Source: JAJXWB01 sp046349215 (GTDB taxonomy: Bacteria; Pseudomonadota; Alphaproteobacteria; Rhizobiales; Beijerinckiaceae). Taken from it: a stretch of DNA of 64,000 bases. A program made the translations under genes and the position numbers. The notes under the pieces were generated by a model, which saw nothing but the letters and a program-made list of their open reading frames with translations, was not told the DNA's origin and made no database searches. Below are positions 16,845-26,058 of this stretch, piece by piece. Within the stretch, counting starts at the first letter, position 1; every line of letters starts with the position of its first letter. The stretch is taken from NCBI GenBank assembly GCA_046349215.1, contig JAXMCV010000003.1, positions 496,001-560,000 of the forward strand, written 5' to 3'.

Positions 16845-17677
16845 GCGGCTTCGACCCGTACTGGCTGGCCTTGCGCGAACCCGCAGACGCGCAGGCGCGA
16901 AATCCGGCCGTTCTGGCCGCCTGCGCCAGGCGCTTTTCTGCGCGCAGCGAAATTTCGGTCGTCGATCTCGGCTGCGGGGCCGGGTCGAATCTGCGCGCGC
17001 TCGCGCCGCATCTGCCCGGCGAACAGCACTGGCGGCTTGTCGACCACGATCCGCGCCTGCTCGACGCAGCGCGCTCGAGCCTTGGCCATTGGGCGGACGA
17101 AAGCGAAGCGATCGGCGGGGATGTCGCCCTGCGAAAGAATGGCAAACGGATATTCGTTCGGTTTTCGCAGATCGATCTCGCCCGCGATCTGTCCGGCGCG
17201 CTGGACGAAGAGGCCGACCTCATCACGGCGGCGGCGCTTTTCGATCTCGTGTCGTCGGCATGGTTGCAGCGATTCGTCACGCTGCTCGCCGCGCGACGCA
17301 AACCGCTCTACACGGTGCTGATCTACAATGGCGTGGAGGAATGGACGCCAGCCCACGTGGCGGATGCGGCCATGCTCGCCGCGTTCCATCGACACCAGAC
17401 GACCGACAAGGGCTTCGGCCCCGCGGCGGGGCCGGATTCCGGCCCGATTCTGAAACGTCTCCTGGAGGCGCATGGATACGATGTGGAAGGCGGCGCGAGC
17501 GACTGGCGACTGGACCGACTCGACGCCGAACTCGTCTCGTTACTTGCGGAGGGCATCGCCAGCGCCTGTCGCGAGACTGCGCTAGTCCGCAGAGAACTGG
17601 TCGACGCCTGGCTTTCGGCGCGTCGAGGCGCCAGCGCGCGCATCGGGCATGTCGATCTGTTCGCAGTTCCCCGTTAG
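16841..17677 (+). CDS. SAM-dependent methyltransferase, class I
   Basis: This 278-residue protein begins at a GTG that overlaps the glycosyltransferase stop. Motif I is SVVDLGCGAGSNLRALAPHL at about residues 37-56. RLVDHDPRLLDAARSSLG supplies the acidic ribose-binding residue, and EEADLITAAALFDLVSSAWL fits motif II. It is soluble. As the last gene of the dehydrogenase-PTPS-glycosyltransferase operon it probably methylates the same product. It ends two bases before the convergent cytochrome gene. Confidence 0.85.
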   Translation: MSGFDPYWLALREPADAQARNPAVLAACARRFSARSEISVVDLGCGAGSNLRALAPHLPGEQHWRLVDHDPRLLDAARSSLGHWADESEAIGGDVALRKNGKRIFVRFSQIDLARDLSGALDEEADLITAAALFDLVSSAWLQRFVTLLAARRKPLYTVLIYNGVEEWTPAHVADAAMLAAFHRHQTTDKGFGPAAGPDSGPILKRLLEAHGYDVEGGASDWRLDRLDAELVSLLAEGIASACRETALVRRELVDAWLSARRGASARIGHVDLFAVPR

Positions 17678-17678
17678 G

Positions 17679-18221
17679 TCAGAAAGGCCGCATCCGAGCG
17701 TTGACGCCATCGCGGCGCAAGGCGTGCGCCAGCGCGCCGGTGAGGTGCGCAACGACGACGGACGCGATCAGCAAGGCGCAGGCGAAATGCATGACGAACA
17801 ATTCGTTCGACAGGTTCTCGTCCCGTGCGGCCAGTGAAGGCATGCGCACCAGGTCGAAGAAGGTCACGTCGTCGCCATAGGCATTGACGCCGAGCCAGCC
17901 GATCCATGGCGTGACGATCAGCAGAAGATACATGGTCGCATGCGCCAGGCGCGACATCGTGCGCTCGAACGGCGTCAATACATTGGCGGGTTCGGGCATC
18001 CGGCCGGCCAGAAACATCCCCACGCGCAAGAGCGACAGCGCCAGGACGATCAGGCCGACCGAAACATGGATCGTGTAGAGCCGGTCCTGGGCCGCGCCTT
18101 CGTTCATGCGCGCCATGACGAGACCCGCCGGGACAAGGCCGATCACGCACAGGGCGACGATCCAGTGGATGGCGATCGCGAGTGGCGAATACCGTTCGGT
18201 CCCGTCGCGATCTGGGTTCAT
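17679..18221 (-). CDS. Cytochrome b561-type di-heme membrane protein
   Basis: This 180-residue protein has four transmembrane helices. His residues sit in the helices at 19 (IAIHWIVALCV), 52 (YTIHVSVGLIVLAL), in RLAHATMYLLLIVTPWIG, and in MHFACALLIASVVVAHLTGA, matching the bis-His ligation of two b hemes in bacterial cytochrome b561. These proteins move electrons between quinol and periplasmic acceptors. Its ATG overlaps the stop of the RibD-like reductase gene as ATGA, so the two are translationally coupled, which hints that the redox step and the reductase work together or share regulation. Confidence 0.88.
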   Translation of the reverse strand: MNPDRDGTERYSPLAIAIHWIVALCVIGLVPAGLVMARMNEGAAQDRLYTIHVSVGLIVLALSLLRVGMFLAGRMPEPANVLTPFERTMSRLAHATMYLLLIVTPWIGWLGVNAYGDDVTFFDLVRMPSLAARDENLSNELFVMHFACALLIASVVVAHLTGALAHALRRDGVNARMRPF

Positions 18222-18928
18222 GATCCGCTCCCTTCAAGCTTGCGCAGGTCGCAGTCAAACAGGAAGTCGCTGTCGCCGAGCCGATGGACTTCGGTGCGTG
18301 GACGCATGGCGCCGGCAAGGCTTGCGCGCGGCTGCAAGTCGAGACCCGGCTGTCCGGAGCCGATGATGACCGAGGAAACGATGAGATGCAGCCGGTCGAG
18401 CGCGCCGGCGTCGATGAAGGCGGAGATGGTGCGCGCGCCACCCTCGACCAGCACGCGTCTCAGACCGAGGCGTCCGAGCGCCTCGACAATGGCGCGCGGG
18501 TCGATCGTCCCTGACGTCCCGAGCGCCAGCCTTTCGGCGCCCGGCGGCGGCTCGACGTGCGGCAAGGTGACGAGGATGCGGCGGGCGCCGTCGTCGGCGA
18601 GCCAGCGGGCGGCGGGGTCGAGCCGCCCACGCGGATCGATGACCACGCGCGCCGGATTGCGGCCGGCGCAACGGCGTACCGTCAATTGCGGATTGTCCGC
18701 GGCCACTGTTCCTGCGCCGACCAGGACGGCGTCGACGCTGGCGCGCAGGCGATGCAGGTGGTCGAGTCCTTCAGCGCCATTGATGTAGTAGGAATCGCCG
18801 CTGATCGTGGCGATGCGCCCGTCCAGCGACTGGCCGAGCTGGCCGATGAACATCGGCCGGTCGGGATCGGATTCCGATATCCGTCGCAACGCCTCGCTGG
18901 CCGGCGGCCGTCCACCCTCGCTCTTCAT
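18218..18928 (-). CDS. RibD C-terminal-type (dihydrofolate-reductase-fold) reductase
   Basis: This 236-residue stand-alone reductase carries the RibD_C pattern: FIGQLGQSLDGRIATISGDS, then RASVDAVLVGAGTVAADNPQ with LTVR, RVVIDPRGRLDP, and RVLVEGGARTISAFIDAGAL near the end. RibD reduces the ribosylamino group in riboflavin synthesis, and relatives reduce pterins such as dihydromethanopterin. There is no deaminase domain, so this is not a complete RibD. It is coupled to the cytochrome gene and convergent with the PTPS-containing operon. A pterin- or deazaflavin-like substrate is a reasonable inference, but is not shown. Confidence 0.82.
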   Translation of the reverse strand: MKSEGGRPPASEALRRISESDPDRPMFIGQLGQSLDGRIATISGDSYYINGAEGLDHLHRLRASVDAVLVGAGTVAADNPQLTVRRCAGRNPARVVIDPRGRLDPAARWLADDGARRILVTLPHVEPPPGAERLALGTSGTIDPRAIVEALGRLGLRRVLVEGGARTISAFIDAGALDRLHLIVSSVIIGSGQPGLDLQPRASLAGAMRPRTEVHRLGDSDFLFDCDLRKLEGSGS

Positions 18929-19007
18929 GCTCGCCCCTGCGGGCGCATTCCCGGCGACCGCAATTCCGAAGGATGGATCAAGGCGGTGACAAAAGCGAGA
19001 GGGCGCC

Positions 19008-20189
19008 TCAGTAGGTCTCGACGTGGTAGCGGCCTTCGGCCCGCATGGAATCGCGCAGGTCGCGCCAGTTCAGCTCGGCGCCCCGGCAGATGTCGTCGAG
19101 CGCCGAATCCACGCCTTGCTCCATGCCTTTCAGGCCGCAGACGTAGATATGCGTTCCGGCCGAGCGTAGCAGCTTGCCGAGCAACGGCTCCTCGCGACGC
19201 ATCAGGTCCTGCACATAGACCTTCTTTTCGCCCGGCACGCGCGAATAGGCGAAATATTTGCCGAGCAGCGCGTCAGGCACTTTCTGAAGAGGCCCGAAAT
19301 AGGGGAGGTCCTGAGGACGGCGCGCGCCGAAGAACAGCAGCATCCTGCCGGTGGCGTTCGGCATGGACCGGCGGCGCCATTCGGTAAAGGCCCGGAAAGG
19401 GGCCGAGCCCGTCCCTGTGCAGATCATAACGATGTTGGCAGCCGGGTCGTTCGGCATCAGGAAGGTCGCGCCGAAGGGACCTGTCACCTGGACCTTGTCG
19501 CCCTTCTTCAGGTCGCACACGAAGTTCGAGCAGACGCCTTGCGGCTCGCGCTTGACGGTCAGCGCGAGATTGTTGGTGTTCGGTTTCTCGCCGTGGCGCG
19601 GCGAGGCGATCGAATAAAGGCGCACGCGATGCGGCTTGCCTTCGGAATCGACGCCCGGCGGCACGATGCCGATCGACTGCCCTTCCAGAACCGGGAACGG
19701 CGTATCGCCGAAATCGAGAATGAGGTGATGAACGTCGACGTCGGATTCCTCGTGCGTCAGACGATAATTGCCAGATACGGTGGCGATCGCCGGCTTGTCG
19801 CGATTGTAGAGATTGACGGACGGCTTGGCGGCCGTAGCCGGGGCCACCGACTTGCCGCCGGCGCCGACATGTGCGCTGTCGATCAGCGCCTGTACGTCCG
19901 CATCGATCGCCTCGTGGCCTTCAGCCGGCGCTATCTCCTGCTGAAGGGGCAGCTCGCCCCATGAAAACTGCTCGTCGAGCGAATAAGCCGAGGTGACGAT
20001 CCGCCAATTGTCGATGGAACCTGTCGGGCAGGGCGGGATGCAATCCATGCACAGATTGCACTTCGTCACGTCGACCACGTAATTGTTGCTGTCGTGGACG
20101 ATCGCATCGACCGGACAGGTCTCTTCGCACGTATTGCAGCGAATGCAGATTTCCGGATCGATCAGGTGCTGCTTGATCGGCGCGTTCAT
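19008..20189 (-). CDS. boxA: Benzoyl-CoA 2,3-epoxidase, reductase subunit BoxA
   Basis: This 393-residue flavoprotein passes electrons from NADPH to BoxB. The N-terminus holds two 4Fe-4S motifs, CIRCNTCEETC (Cys15, 18, 21, 25) and CNLCMDCIPPC (Cys44, 47, 50, 54). A ferredoxin-NADP reductase domain follows, with HRVRLYSIASPRHGEKPN for FAD, PNDPAANIVMICTGTGSAPF and IYVCGLKGMEQG for NADPH. The domain order and length match BoxA of Azoarcus and Bradyrhizobium. It lies 25 bases after the tannase-family gene, as the last gene of the box operon. Confidence 0.96.
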   Translation of the reverse strand: MNAPIKQHLIDPEICIRCNTCEETCPVDAIVHDSNNYVVDVTKCNLCMDCIPPCPTGSIDNWRIVTSAYSLDEQFSWGELPLQQEIAPAEGHEAIDADVQALIDSAHVGAGGKSVAPATAAKPSVNLYNRDKPAIATVSGNYRLTHEESDVDVHHLILDFGDTPFPVLEGQSIGIVPPGVDSEGKPHRVRLYSIASPRHGEKPNTNNLALTVKREPQGVCSNFVCDLKKGDKVQVTGPFGATFLMPNDPAANIVMICTGTGSAPFRAFTEWRRRSMPNATGRMLLFFGARRPQDLPYFGPLQKVPDALLGKYFAYSRVPGEKKVYVQDLMRREEPLLGKLLRSAGTHIYVCGLKGMEQGVDSALDDICRGAELNWRDLRDSMRAEGRYHVETY

Positions 20190-20214
20190 GCTCTCATCCC
20201 GACTTGAGCCAGCG

Positions 20215-21876
20215 CTATTTCGCGCAGGTGAAACTGGCGGCGCTGTTCACGTCGCCGGACTTGTAACGCGGCCATGCCGGCCACTCGCACAGAGGCAGCG
20301 CCCGCACGGTCGAAAACGCCGGCGCCTCCACTTTCTGCTCTGCGACGACGAGATCCCCCGGCGCTTTGCCGTTCTCTACCCAATCGACCAGCGCGCCGAG
20401 CATGTCGACATTGGCGGGCGCGCCGGACCCGACGTGGTCGACCCCCGGCGCGGTGTAGAGGCGCGCGAATCGAGCGGTCCGCGATTTGCCGAGGGTGCGC
20501 TGCACATTCCCGAAATACCTGATGCCGGCATACGGGCTCTGCGCGTAATCGGCCATGTGCTCGAGCATGATGAGCTTGCCGCCGTGCGCCTCGAATTTCG
20601 ACAGGTCGGGATTGGTCGAATCCATCAGCTTCGAGACCTCGATAATCCGCTTCCTGTGATCCTGCGGCCGGTACTTCGTGACGTCGAGTTTGGGATCACG
20701 CGCGAAAACATATTGTATGCCGCCGGCGCCGTAGATCCAGGCGATCCCATTCGCAGGCGCTGGAGGTTGCGCGGGGGGCGTCGTGCCTACCCACCAGGAT
20801 ATCCACCCGCCGGTCGGACCGAAGGCCGGAATGTTCTCGCCCGAAACGCCCCAACCCGGATAGTCATCGAGCCCGTTGGCAAGCGCGAACGGGAACTTGT
20901 AGGTCGAATACAGCGTGTCGATCGCCTTGATCTGCGAGTCGCCAAGACAGGAATCGCCGACCTGGTCCTTTGCGCAGCGTAGCGTTTGCGGGCGGAATTT
21001 CGCCTTGCACGCGACCGGATTTTCGACGAGTCCATCCTTCACGCCATCGATTTCATCGCACGCTTTCAGCACTGCATCGGCAACGAGTTTCACGCGCGCC
21101 GGATTGATCCAGCCTTCTCCCATGGTTGCGAGACCGGAGCGCAGGCCGGCATGTTGCAGCCCAGCCCAGTTGATGACCGGCACGCGCGCGAAAATACCAT
21201 CGAAATCGTTCGGATAGCGCTGCGCCATCGTGAGCGCCTCGCGCCCGCCCTCGGACGATCCCATGAAGTAGAGCTTGTCAGGTCCGCGCCCATAGGCGCG
21301 GATCATCAGCGCCACGGCGACGTCGCGCACGCGCTTGTAGGAGACATGAGCGAAATTCAGGAAGGCTTCGTCGTTGAGCGCGAAGACCTGCGGCGGTTCG
21401 CCCTGCTTGGTCTGGTGTCCTGAATCCGTCCCGTAGGTGACAAAGCCCTGCGCAAGCGGCGACGGCCTGTCGTAGGGATGCGCCGGGGGAAGACCGAGGC
21501 CGGTGATGAGCACGCCGTTGAAGCCGCCGCCGCCATATTGCAGGGAGCGGCCGTTCCATTCGACCGGCAGATTCACCTGAAAATTGATAGGCGGCGCGGC
21601 CTTGTCCCTTGGTTCGATATGGCCGAGGGCCTTGCAGAAGGCAGGATTGGCGGGCGTGATGCGCGCAGCCGGCGTCGGACCGCGCTCGGCGACCGCGAGT
21701 TGCGAGGGCTGCTGCAAGGTTGCTGAATCGATCTTCACGTCGCCTTGCGCGTAGGCCGCAATATTGGCGCAGGCAGCGGCAGGGTCGCCGATCAGCTTGC
21801 CGGCGGCGGCGAAAGCGGGACAGGTCCCCAGCAGGGCGCAAAGGCTGGCGCCCGCGAGAGCGGACTTCCTGATCAT
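20215..21876 (-). CDS. Secreted tannase/feruloyl-esterase family hydrolase
   Basis: This 553-residue protein has a signal peptide (MIRKSALAGASLCALLGTCP then AFA-AAG, cleavage near residue 23), so it acts in the periplasm or outside. The tannase-family alpha/beta-hydrolase core contains the nucleophile elbow FMGSSEGGREAL (Ser208), an Asp region HMADYAQSPYAG and the catalytic His481 in GVDHVGSG. Known members have a CS-D-HC motif in which a disulfide joins the residues next to Ser and His; here those positions are Ser207 and Val482, so the pair is lost together. The family splits esters of aromatic acids. Sitting between boxB and boxA, it may free benzoate-type acids. It has a strong GGGAGGAA ribosome-binding site. 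Confidence 0.85.
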   Translation of the reverse strand: MIRKSALAGASLCALLGTCPAFAAAGKLIGDPAAACANIAAYAQGDVKIDSATLQQPSQLAVAERGPTPAARITPANPAFCKALGHIEPRDKAAPPINFQVNLPVEWNGRSLQYGGGGFNGVLITGLGLPPAHPYDRPSPLAQGFVTYGTDSGHQTKQGEPPQVFALNDEAFLNFAHVSYKRVRDVAVALMIRAYGRGPDKLYFMGSSEGGREALTMAQRYPNDFDGIFARVPVINWAGLQHAGLRSGLATMGEGWINPARVKLVADAVLKACDEIDGVKDGLVENPVACKAKFRPQTLRCAKDQVGDSCLGDSQIKAIDTLYSTYKFPFALANGLDDYPGWGVSGENIPAFGPTGGWISWWVGTTPPAQPPAPANGIAWIYGAGGIQYVFARDPKLDVTKYRPQDHRKRIIEVSKLMDSTNPDLSKFEAHGGKLIMLEHMADYAQSPYAGIRYFGNVQRTLGKSRTARFARLYTAPGVDHVGSGAPANVDMLGALVDWVENGKAPGDLVVAEQKVEAPAFSTVRALPLCEWPAWPRYKSGDVNSAASFTCAK

Positions 21877-21974
21877 TCCTGTTCCTCCCGATCAATGCCC
21901 ACGCTCGTTCGGCGTCGTGGCTTCATTGAACGCGCAGTCCGGGCCTGTTACAACGTTCAGGCTTGCGGGAATGA

Positions 21975-22002
21975 CGAGGCGCCCGCTCCGGCCGGCGCCT
22001 CG
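21975..22002 (-). other. GC hairpin directly after boxB
   Basis: A perfect 9-bp inverted repeat (CGAGGCGCC / GGCGCCTCG) with a 10-base loop starts seven bases after the boxB stop codon. No T-run follows on the transcribed strand, so it does not look like a strong intrinsic terminator. It could stabilise the boxCB message or lower expression of the esterase and boxA. Confidence 0.5.
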
Positions 22003-22009
22003 CTGACCA

Positions 22010-23458
<1,449 letters not shown>

Positions 23459-23495
23459 GGATGGCTCCCTGGTTCCTTTGATGCTGTCGTCGGCG

Positions 23496-25184
23496 TCAGA
23501 CGCGCCGCATGTCGTAGACGGGGCGTTCGCCCGTGCCGAACCGGCTGAGCGCGCCTTCTGCCCCAACCGCGTTCGGACGCTGGAAGATCCAGTTCTGCCA
23601 GGCGGTCAGACGGGAGAAGATTTTCGATTCCATCGTCTCCGGCCCGGCGAAGCGAAGGTTCGCTTCGAGCCCCGTCAGCGCGTCCGGCGAGAAGCTCGTG
23701 CGCTCCTCCATGAAGACGCGCATCTCGTCGGCCCAGTCGATGTCGTCGAGACCGTAGGTGACGAGACCGGCGGTCTCGGCTTCGTCGGCCTCGAACTGGC
23801 GGCCGATTTCCTTCTCGAGTTCCGCCACCTTCGCAGGTTCGGCCAGGAACCGCGCCTGCAGGCGGGTGAGGCCATGCGACATCGGATAGGCGCCGAAGTT
23901 CAACTTTGTCAGTTCGATCTTTGCCGGCGGACGATTGTCTCCCTGCAGGGAGCCGATCAGCATGTAGCCGCGGTCCGACGCGAAAGCGAGTTCGGCCAGC
24001 GTGCCGACAAAGCAGGAGCCGGGCTCGATCACCGCGACAAGCGTGCGCGAGGTGACGTCGATGCGCTTCAGCACGCGCTTCCAGTAGTGGCGGATTTCGT
24101 GCGCGAACCAATTGTCCCTCTGCGCCTCCAGAAATTCGTCGAACGCCCTGACGCGCGCCGGATCGCCTTCGGTCTTGAAGACGATCGTGCCGACCTCGTA
24201 GGCGTTGTTGCGAAGATGCAGGATCGCGTCGTCGAGCTCGCGCGCGGTCTCGAGGGGCCAGAATTTCGCGCCGAGCTTTTCCATTGCGTCGACGTTCGCC
24301 GGCGGCGCGGCTTCCGGCGCACGCACGGTGATCGTCGCCAGGCGCTGCGATGCGTCGATGTCGAGCTTGACATGGTTGTAGTCCACTCCGTCCGCGCGGA
24401 ACTTGCGATCGAGCGCGGTCAGCTTGACGCCGTCCTTGCCGGCCTTGCGCGACGATTTCGCCGCGAGTTCGGCGGCCTTGGCCTTGACGCGCTCCTCGAG
24501 CTTCGAGGGCGGCACGACTTCGTCGACGAGGCGCCATTGGACCGCGCGACGGCCCTTGATGCCTTCCTCGATCGTGCAGAAGACGTCGGCATGGTCACGA
24601 CGCACCATGCGCTTGTCGACGACGCGGGTAAGGCCTCCGGTGCCGGGCAGAACCGCCAGCAAGGGAACTTCCGGCAGCGACACCGCCGTCGAACCGTCGT
24701 CGATCATCATGATGTGGTCGGTCGCCAGCGCCAGTTCGTAGCCGCCGCCGGCCGCTGTTCCATTGACGACGGTGACGAAACGCTGGCCCGAATGTTCGGA
24801 GGCGTCTTCCATGCTGTTGCGGGTCTCGTTGGTGAACTTGCAGAAGTTCACCTTGTGCGGATGCTCCGACCCCGCAAGCATGCGAATGTTGGCGCCGGCG
24901 CAGAAGACGCGATCCTTGGCCGAGCGCAGCAGGACCACTTTCACGTTGGGATGCTCGAAGCGCAGGCGCGCCAAGGCGTCGGCCAGTTCGATGTCGACGC
25001 CGAGATCATAGGAATTGAGCTTGAGCTGATAGCCCTCGTAGAGGCCGCCGTTCTCGTCCACGTCCATGGCGAGCGTCGCAACTTCGCCGTCGACCGTCAG
25101 CTTCCAGTGCTTGTAGCATGACGGATCGGTCTGGAAGTCGATGAAATCCTTGCCATTGGCGAGCTTGCGCGCAGCGTCGGCCAT
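23496..25184 (-). CDS. boxC: 2,3-Epoxybenzoyl-CoA dihydrolase BoxC
   Basis: This 562-residue enzyme of the crotonase superfamily opens the ring of 2,3-epoxybenzoyl-CoA to 3,4-dehydroadipyl-CoA semialdehyde and formate. The N-terminal half has the oxyanion-hole pattern RSAKDRVFCAGANIRMLAGS and NGTAAGGGYELALATDHIMM. The second half is a degenerate crotonase repeat (SCFVGTLAELAFASDRGYML). The ATG at 25184 is chosen because GGGAGGGG lies just upstream and the product then begins MADAARKLANGKDFIDFQTD as in homologues. It is the first gene of boxC-boxB-esterase-boxA, directly behind a promoter with two BoxR-type sites. Confidence 0.97.
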   Translation of the reverse strand: MADAARKLANGKDFIDFQTDPSCYKHWKLTVDGEVATLAMDVDENGGLYEGYQLKLNSYDLGVDIELADALARLRFEHPNVKVVLLRSAKDRVFCAGANIRMLAGSEHPHKVNFCKFTNETRNSMEDASEHSGQRFVTVVNGTAAGGGYELALATDHIMMIDDGSTAVSLPEVPLLAVLPGTGGLTRVVDKRMVRRDHADVFCTIEEGIKGRRAVQWRLVDEVVPPSKLEERVKAKAAELAAKSSRKAGKDGVKLTALDRKFRADGVDYNHVKLDIDASQRLATITVRAPEAAPPANVDAMEKLGAKFWPLETARELDDAILHLRNNAYEVGTIVFKTEGDPARVRAFDEFLEAQRDNWFAHEIRHYWKRVLKRIDVTSRTLVAVIEPGSCFVGTLAELAFASDRGYMLIGSLQGDNRPPAKIELTKLNFGAYPMSHGLTRLQARFLAEPAKVAELEKEIGRQFEADEAETAGLVTYGLDDIDWADEMRVFMEERTSFSPDALTGLEANLRFAGPETMESKIFSRLTAWQNWIFQRPNAVGAEGALSRFGTGERPVYDMRRV

Positions 25185-25194
25185 GTCCCCTCCC

Positions 25195-25208
25195 TGCACA
25201 ATGTTGCA
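25195..25208. promoter_or_regulatory. BoxR-type operator 2 (TGCA-N6-TGCA)
   Basis: TGCACAATGTTGCA is a second exact TGCA-N6-TGCA, placed downstream of the predicted -10 and just before the boxC ribosome-binding site. The two sites are 35 bases apart start to start, a little over three helical turns, so cooperative binding on one face is possible. Confidence 0.6.
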
Positions 25209-25222
25209 TGTTGTGATCTGGA

Positions 25223-25250
25223 CTTATAATGCATTATTTTGCATTGTCGA
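25223..25250 (-). promoter_or_regulatory. Predicted boxC promoter
   Basis: On the minus strand TCGACA (25245-25250) and TATAAG (25223-25228) are separated by 16 bases. They sit about 40 bases upstream of the boxC ATG and fit a sigma-70 promoter with one mismatch in each box. This short AT-rich patch stands out from the GC-rich surroundings. Confidence 0.55.
25230..25243. promoter_or_regulatory. BoxR-type operator 1 (TGCA-N6-TGCA)
   Basis: TGCATTATTTTGCA is an exact TGCA-N6-TGCA. BoxR and its anaerobic relative BzdR are known to bind sites built of TGCA units. The whole site falls between the predicted -35 and -10 of boxC, so a bound repressor would exclude RNA polymerase. Site assignment is by analogy. 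Confidence 0.65.
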
Positions 25251-25266
25251 GTCGAAATTGCGGCTC

Positions 25267-26058
25267 TCAGGCACTTTTATGCAGGCCGATGAACCGGGCC
25301 GCGGCTTCGACCGTTGACCCCTGCGCCTCGCGGTGGGGCGAATGGCCGACGCCCGGCAGGATGACCGTTTCGACGGAGGCGCCGGCGCTGCGCGAGATTG
25401 TCTCCACCTGCGCCATCGTTCCGTACTGGTCGGCTTCGCCCTGGATGATCTGAACGGGGATCCGGATTCGCGGGAGGAATCCCGTGAGGTCCCATTTGCG
25501 GAAGTCGGGGTCGAGCCACGCATCGTTCCATCCGCGAAATGCGCAATCGACGTTGTCGTGCCATCGCGCGAGCTTGCGCTTCAGATCGCCGTGTTCGTAG
25601 GCCTGCTGCGCTTCGGCGATCGAGGCGATGCCCATGTCCTCGGTGAAGACATGGGGGGCGATGAGGACTAGGCCGTCGATGCGCGGGTCTTCGCACATGC
25701 CGCCATAGATCGCGGCGATCGACGCGCCGTCCGAATGGCCGACGAGAAACCCTCGTTGAACACCGATCGCATCGAGCACTTTCGGCAGCATATCGCGCGC
25801 CTCGTCGTGCATGTAGCTGAGCGGCCGAGGCAGGGAGACGGGATCGGACTTGCCGTAGCCGGCGCGTGAATAAGCGAAGACGCCGCAATCCGTCGCCTGC
25901 GAGAGCTTTGCCGGAAACTCGCCCCACAGTCCGACGCATCCGAGTCCTTCGTGCAGGAGGACGAGCGTCGGCGCGTCAGCGGGCGAAGGACCCCACCAGC
26001 GGCCCTCCAGTCGCACGCGGTCAATACAAAGATCCAAATCGCGGGATGCGACCGTCAC
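25267..26058 (-). CDS. Alpha/beta hydrolase, coupled to benzoate-CoA ligase
   Basis: This 263-residue enzyme starts at a GTG overlapping the ligase stop (GTGA). It is a typical alpha/beta hydrolase: LVLLHEGLGCVGLWGEFPAK (oxyanion region), FAYSRAGYGKSDPV, the nucleophile elbow LVGHSDGASIAAIYGG with Ser, and GVGHSPHREAQ with the catalytic His. There is no signal peptide, so it is cytoplasmic. Genes like this accompany box clusters and may act as a thioesterase or lactonase that rescues stuck CoA intermediates, but the reaction is unproven. Promoter control is probably shared with the ligase. Confidence 0.88.
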   Translation of the reverse strand: MTVASRDLDLCIDRVRLEGRWWGPSPADAPTLVLLHEGLGCVGLWGEFPAKLSQATDCGVFAYSRAGYGKSDPVSLPRPLSYMHDEARDMLPKVLDAIGVQRGFLVGHSDGASIAAIYGGMCEDPRIDGLVLIAPHVFTEDMGIASIAEAQQAYEHGDLKRKLARWHDNVDCAFRGWNDAWLDPDFRKWDLTGFLPRIRIPVQIIQGEADQYGTMAQVETISRSAGASVETVILPGVGHSPHREAQGSTVEAAARFIGLHKSA

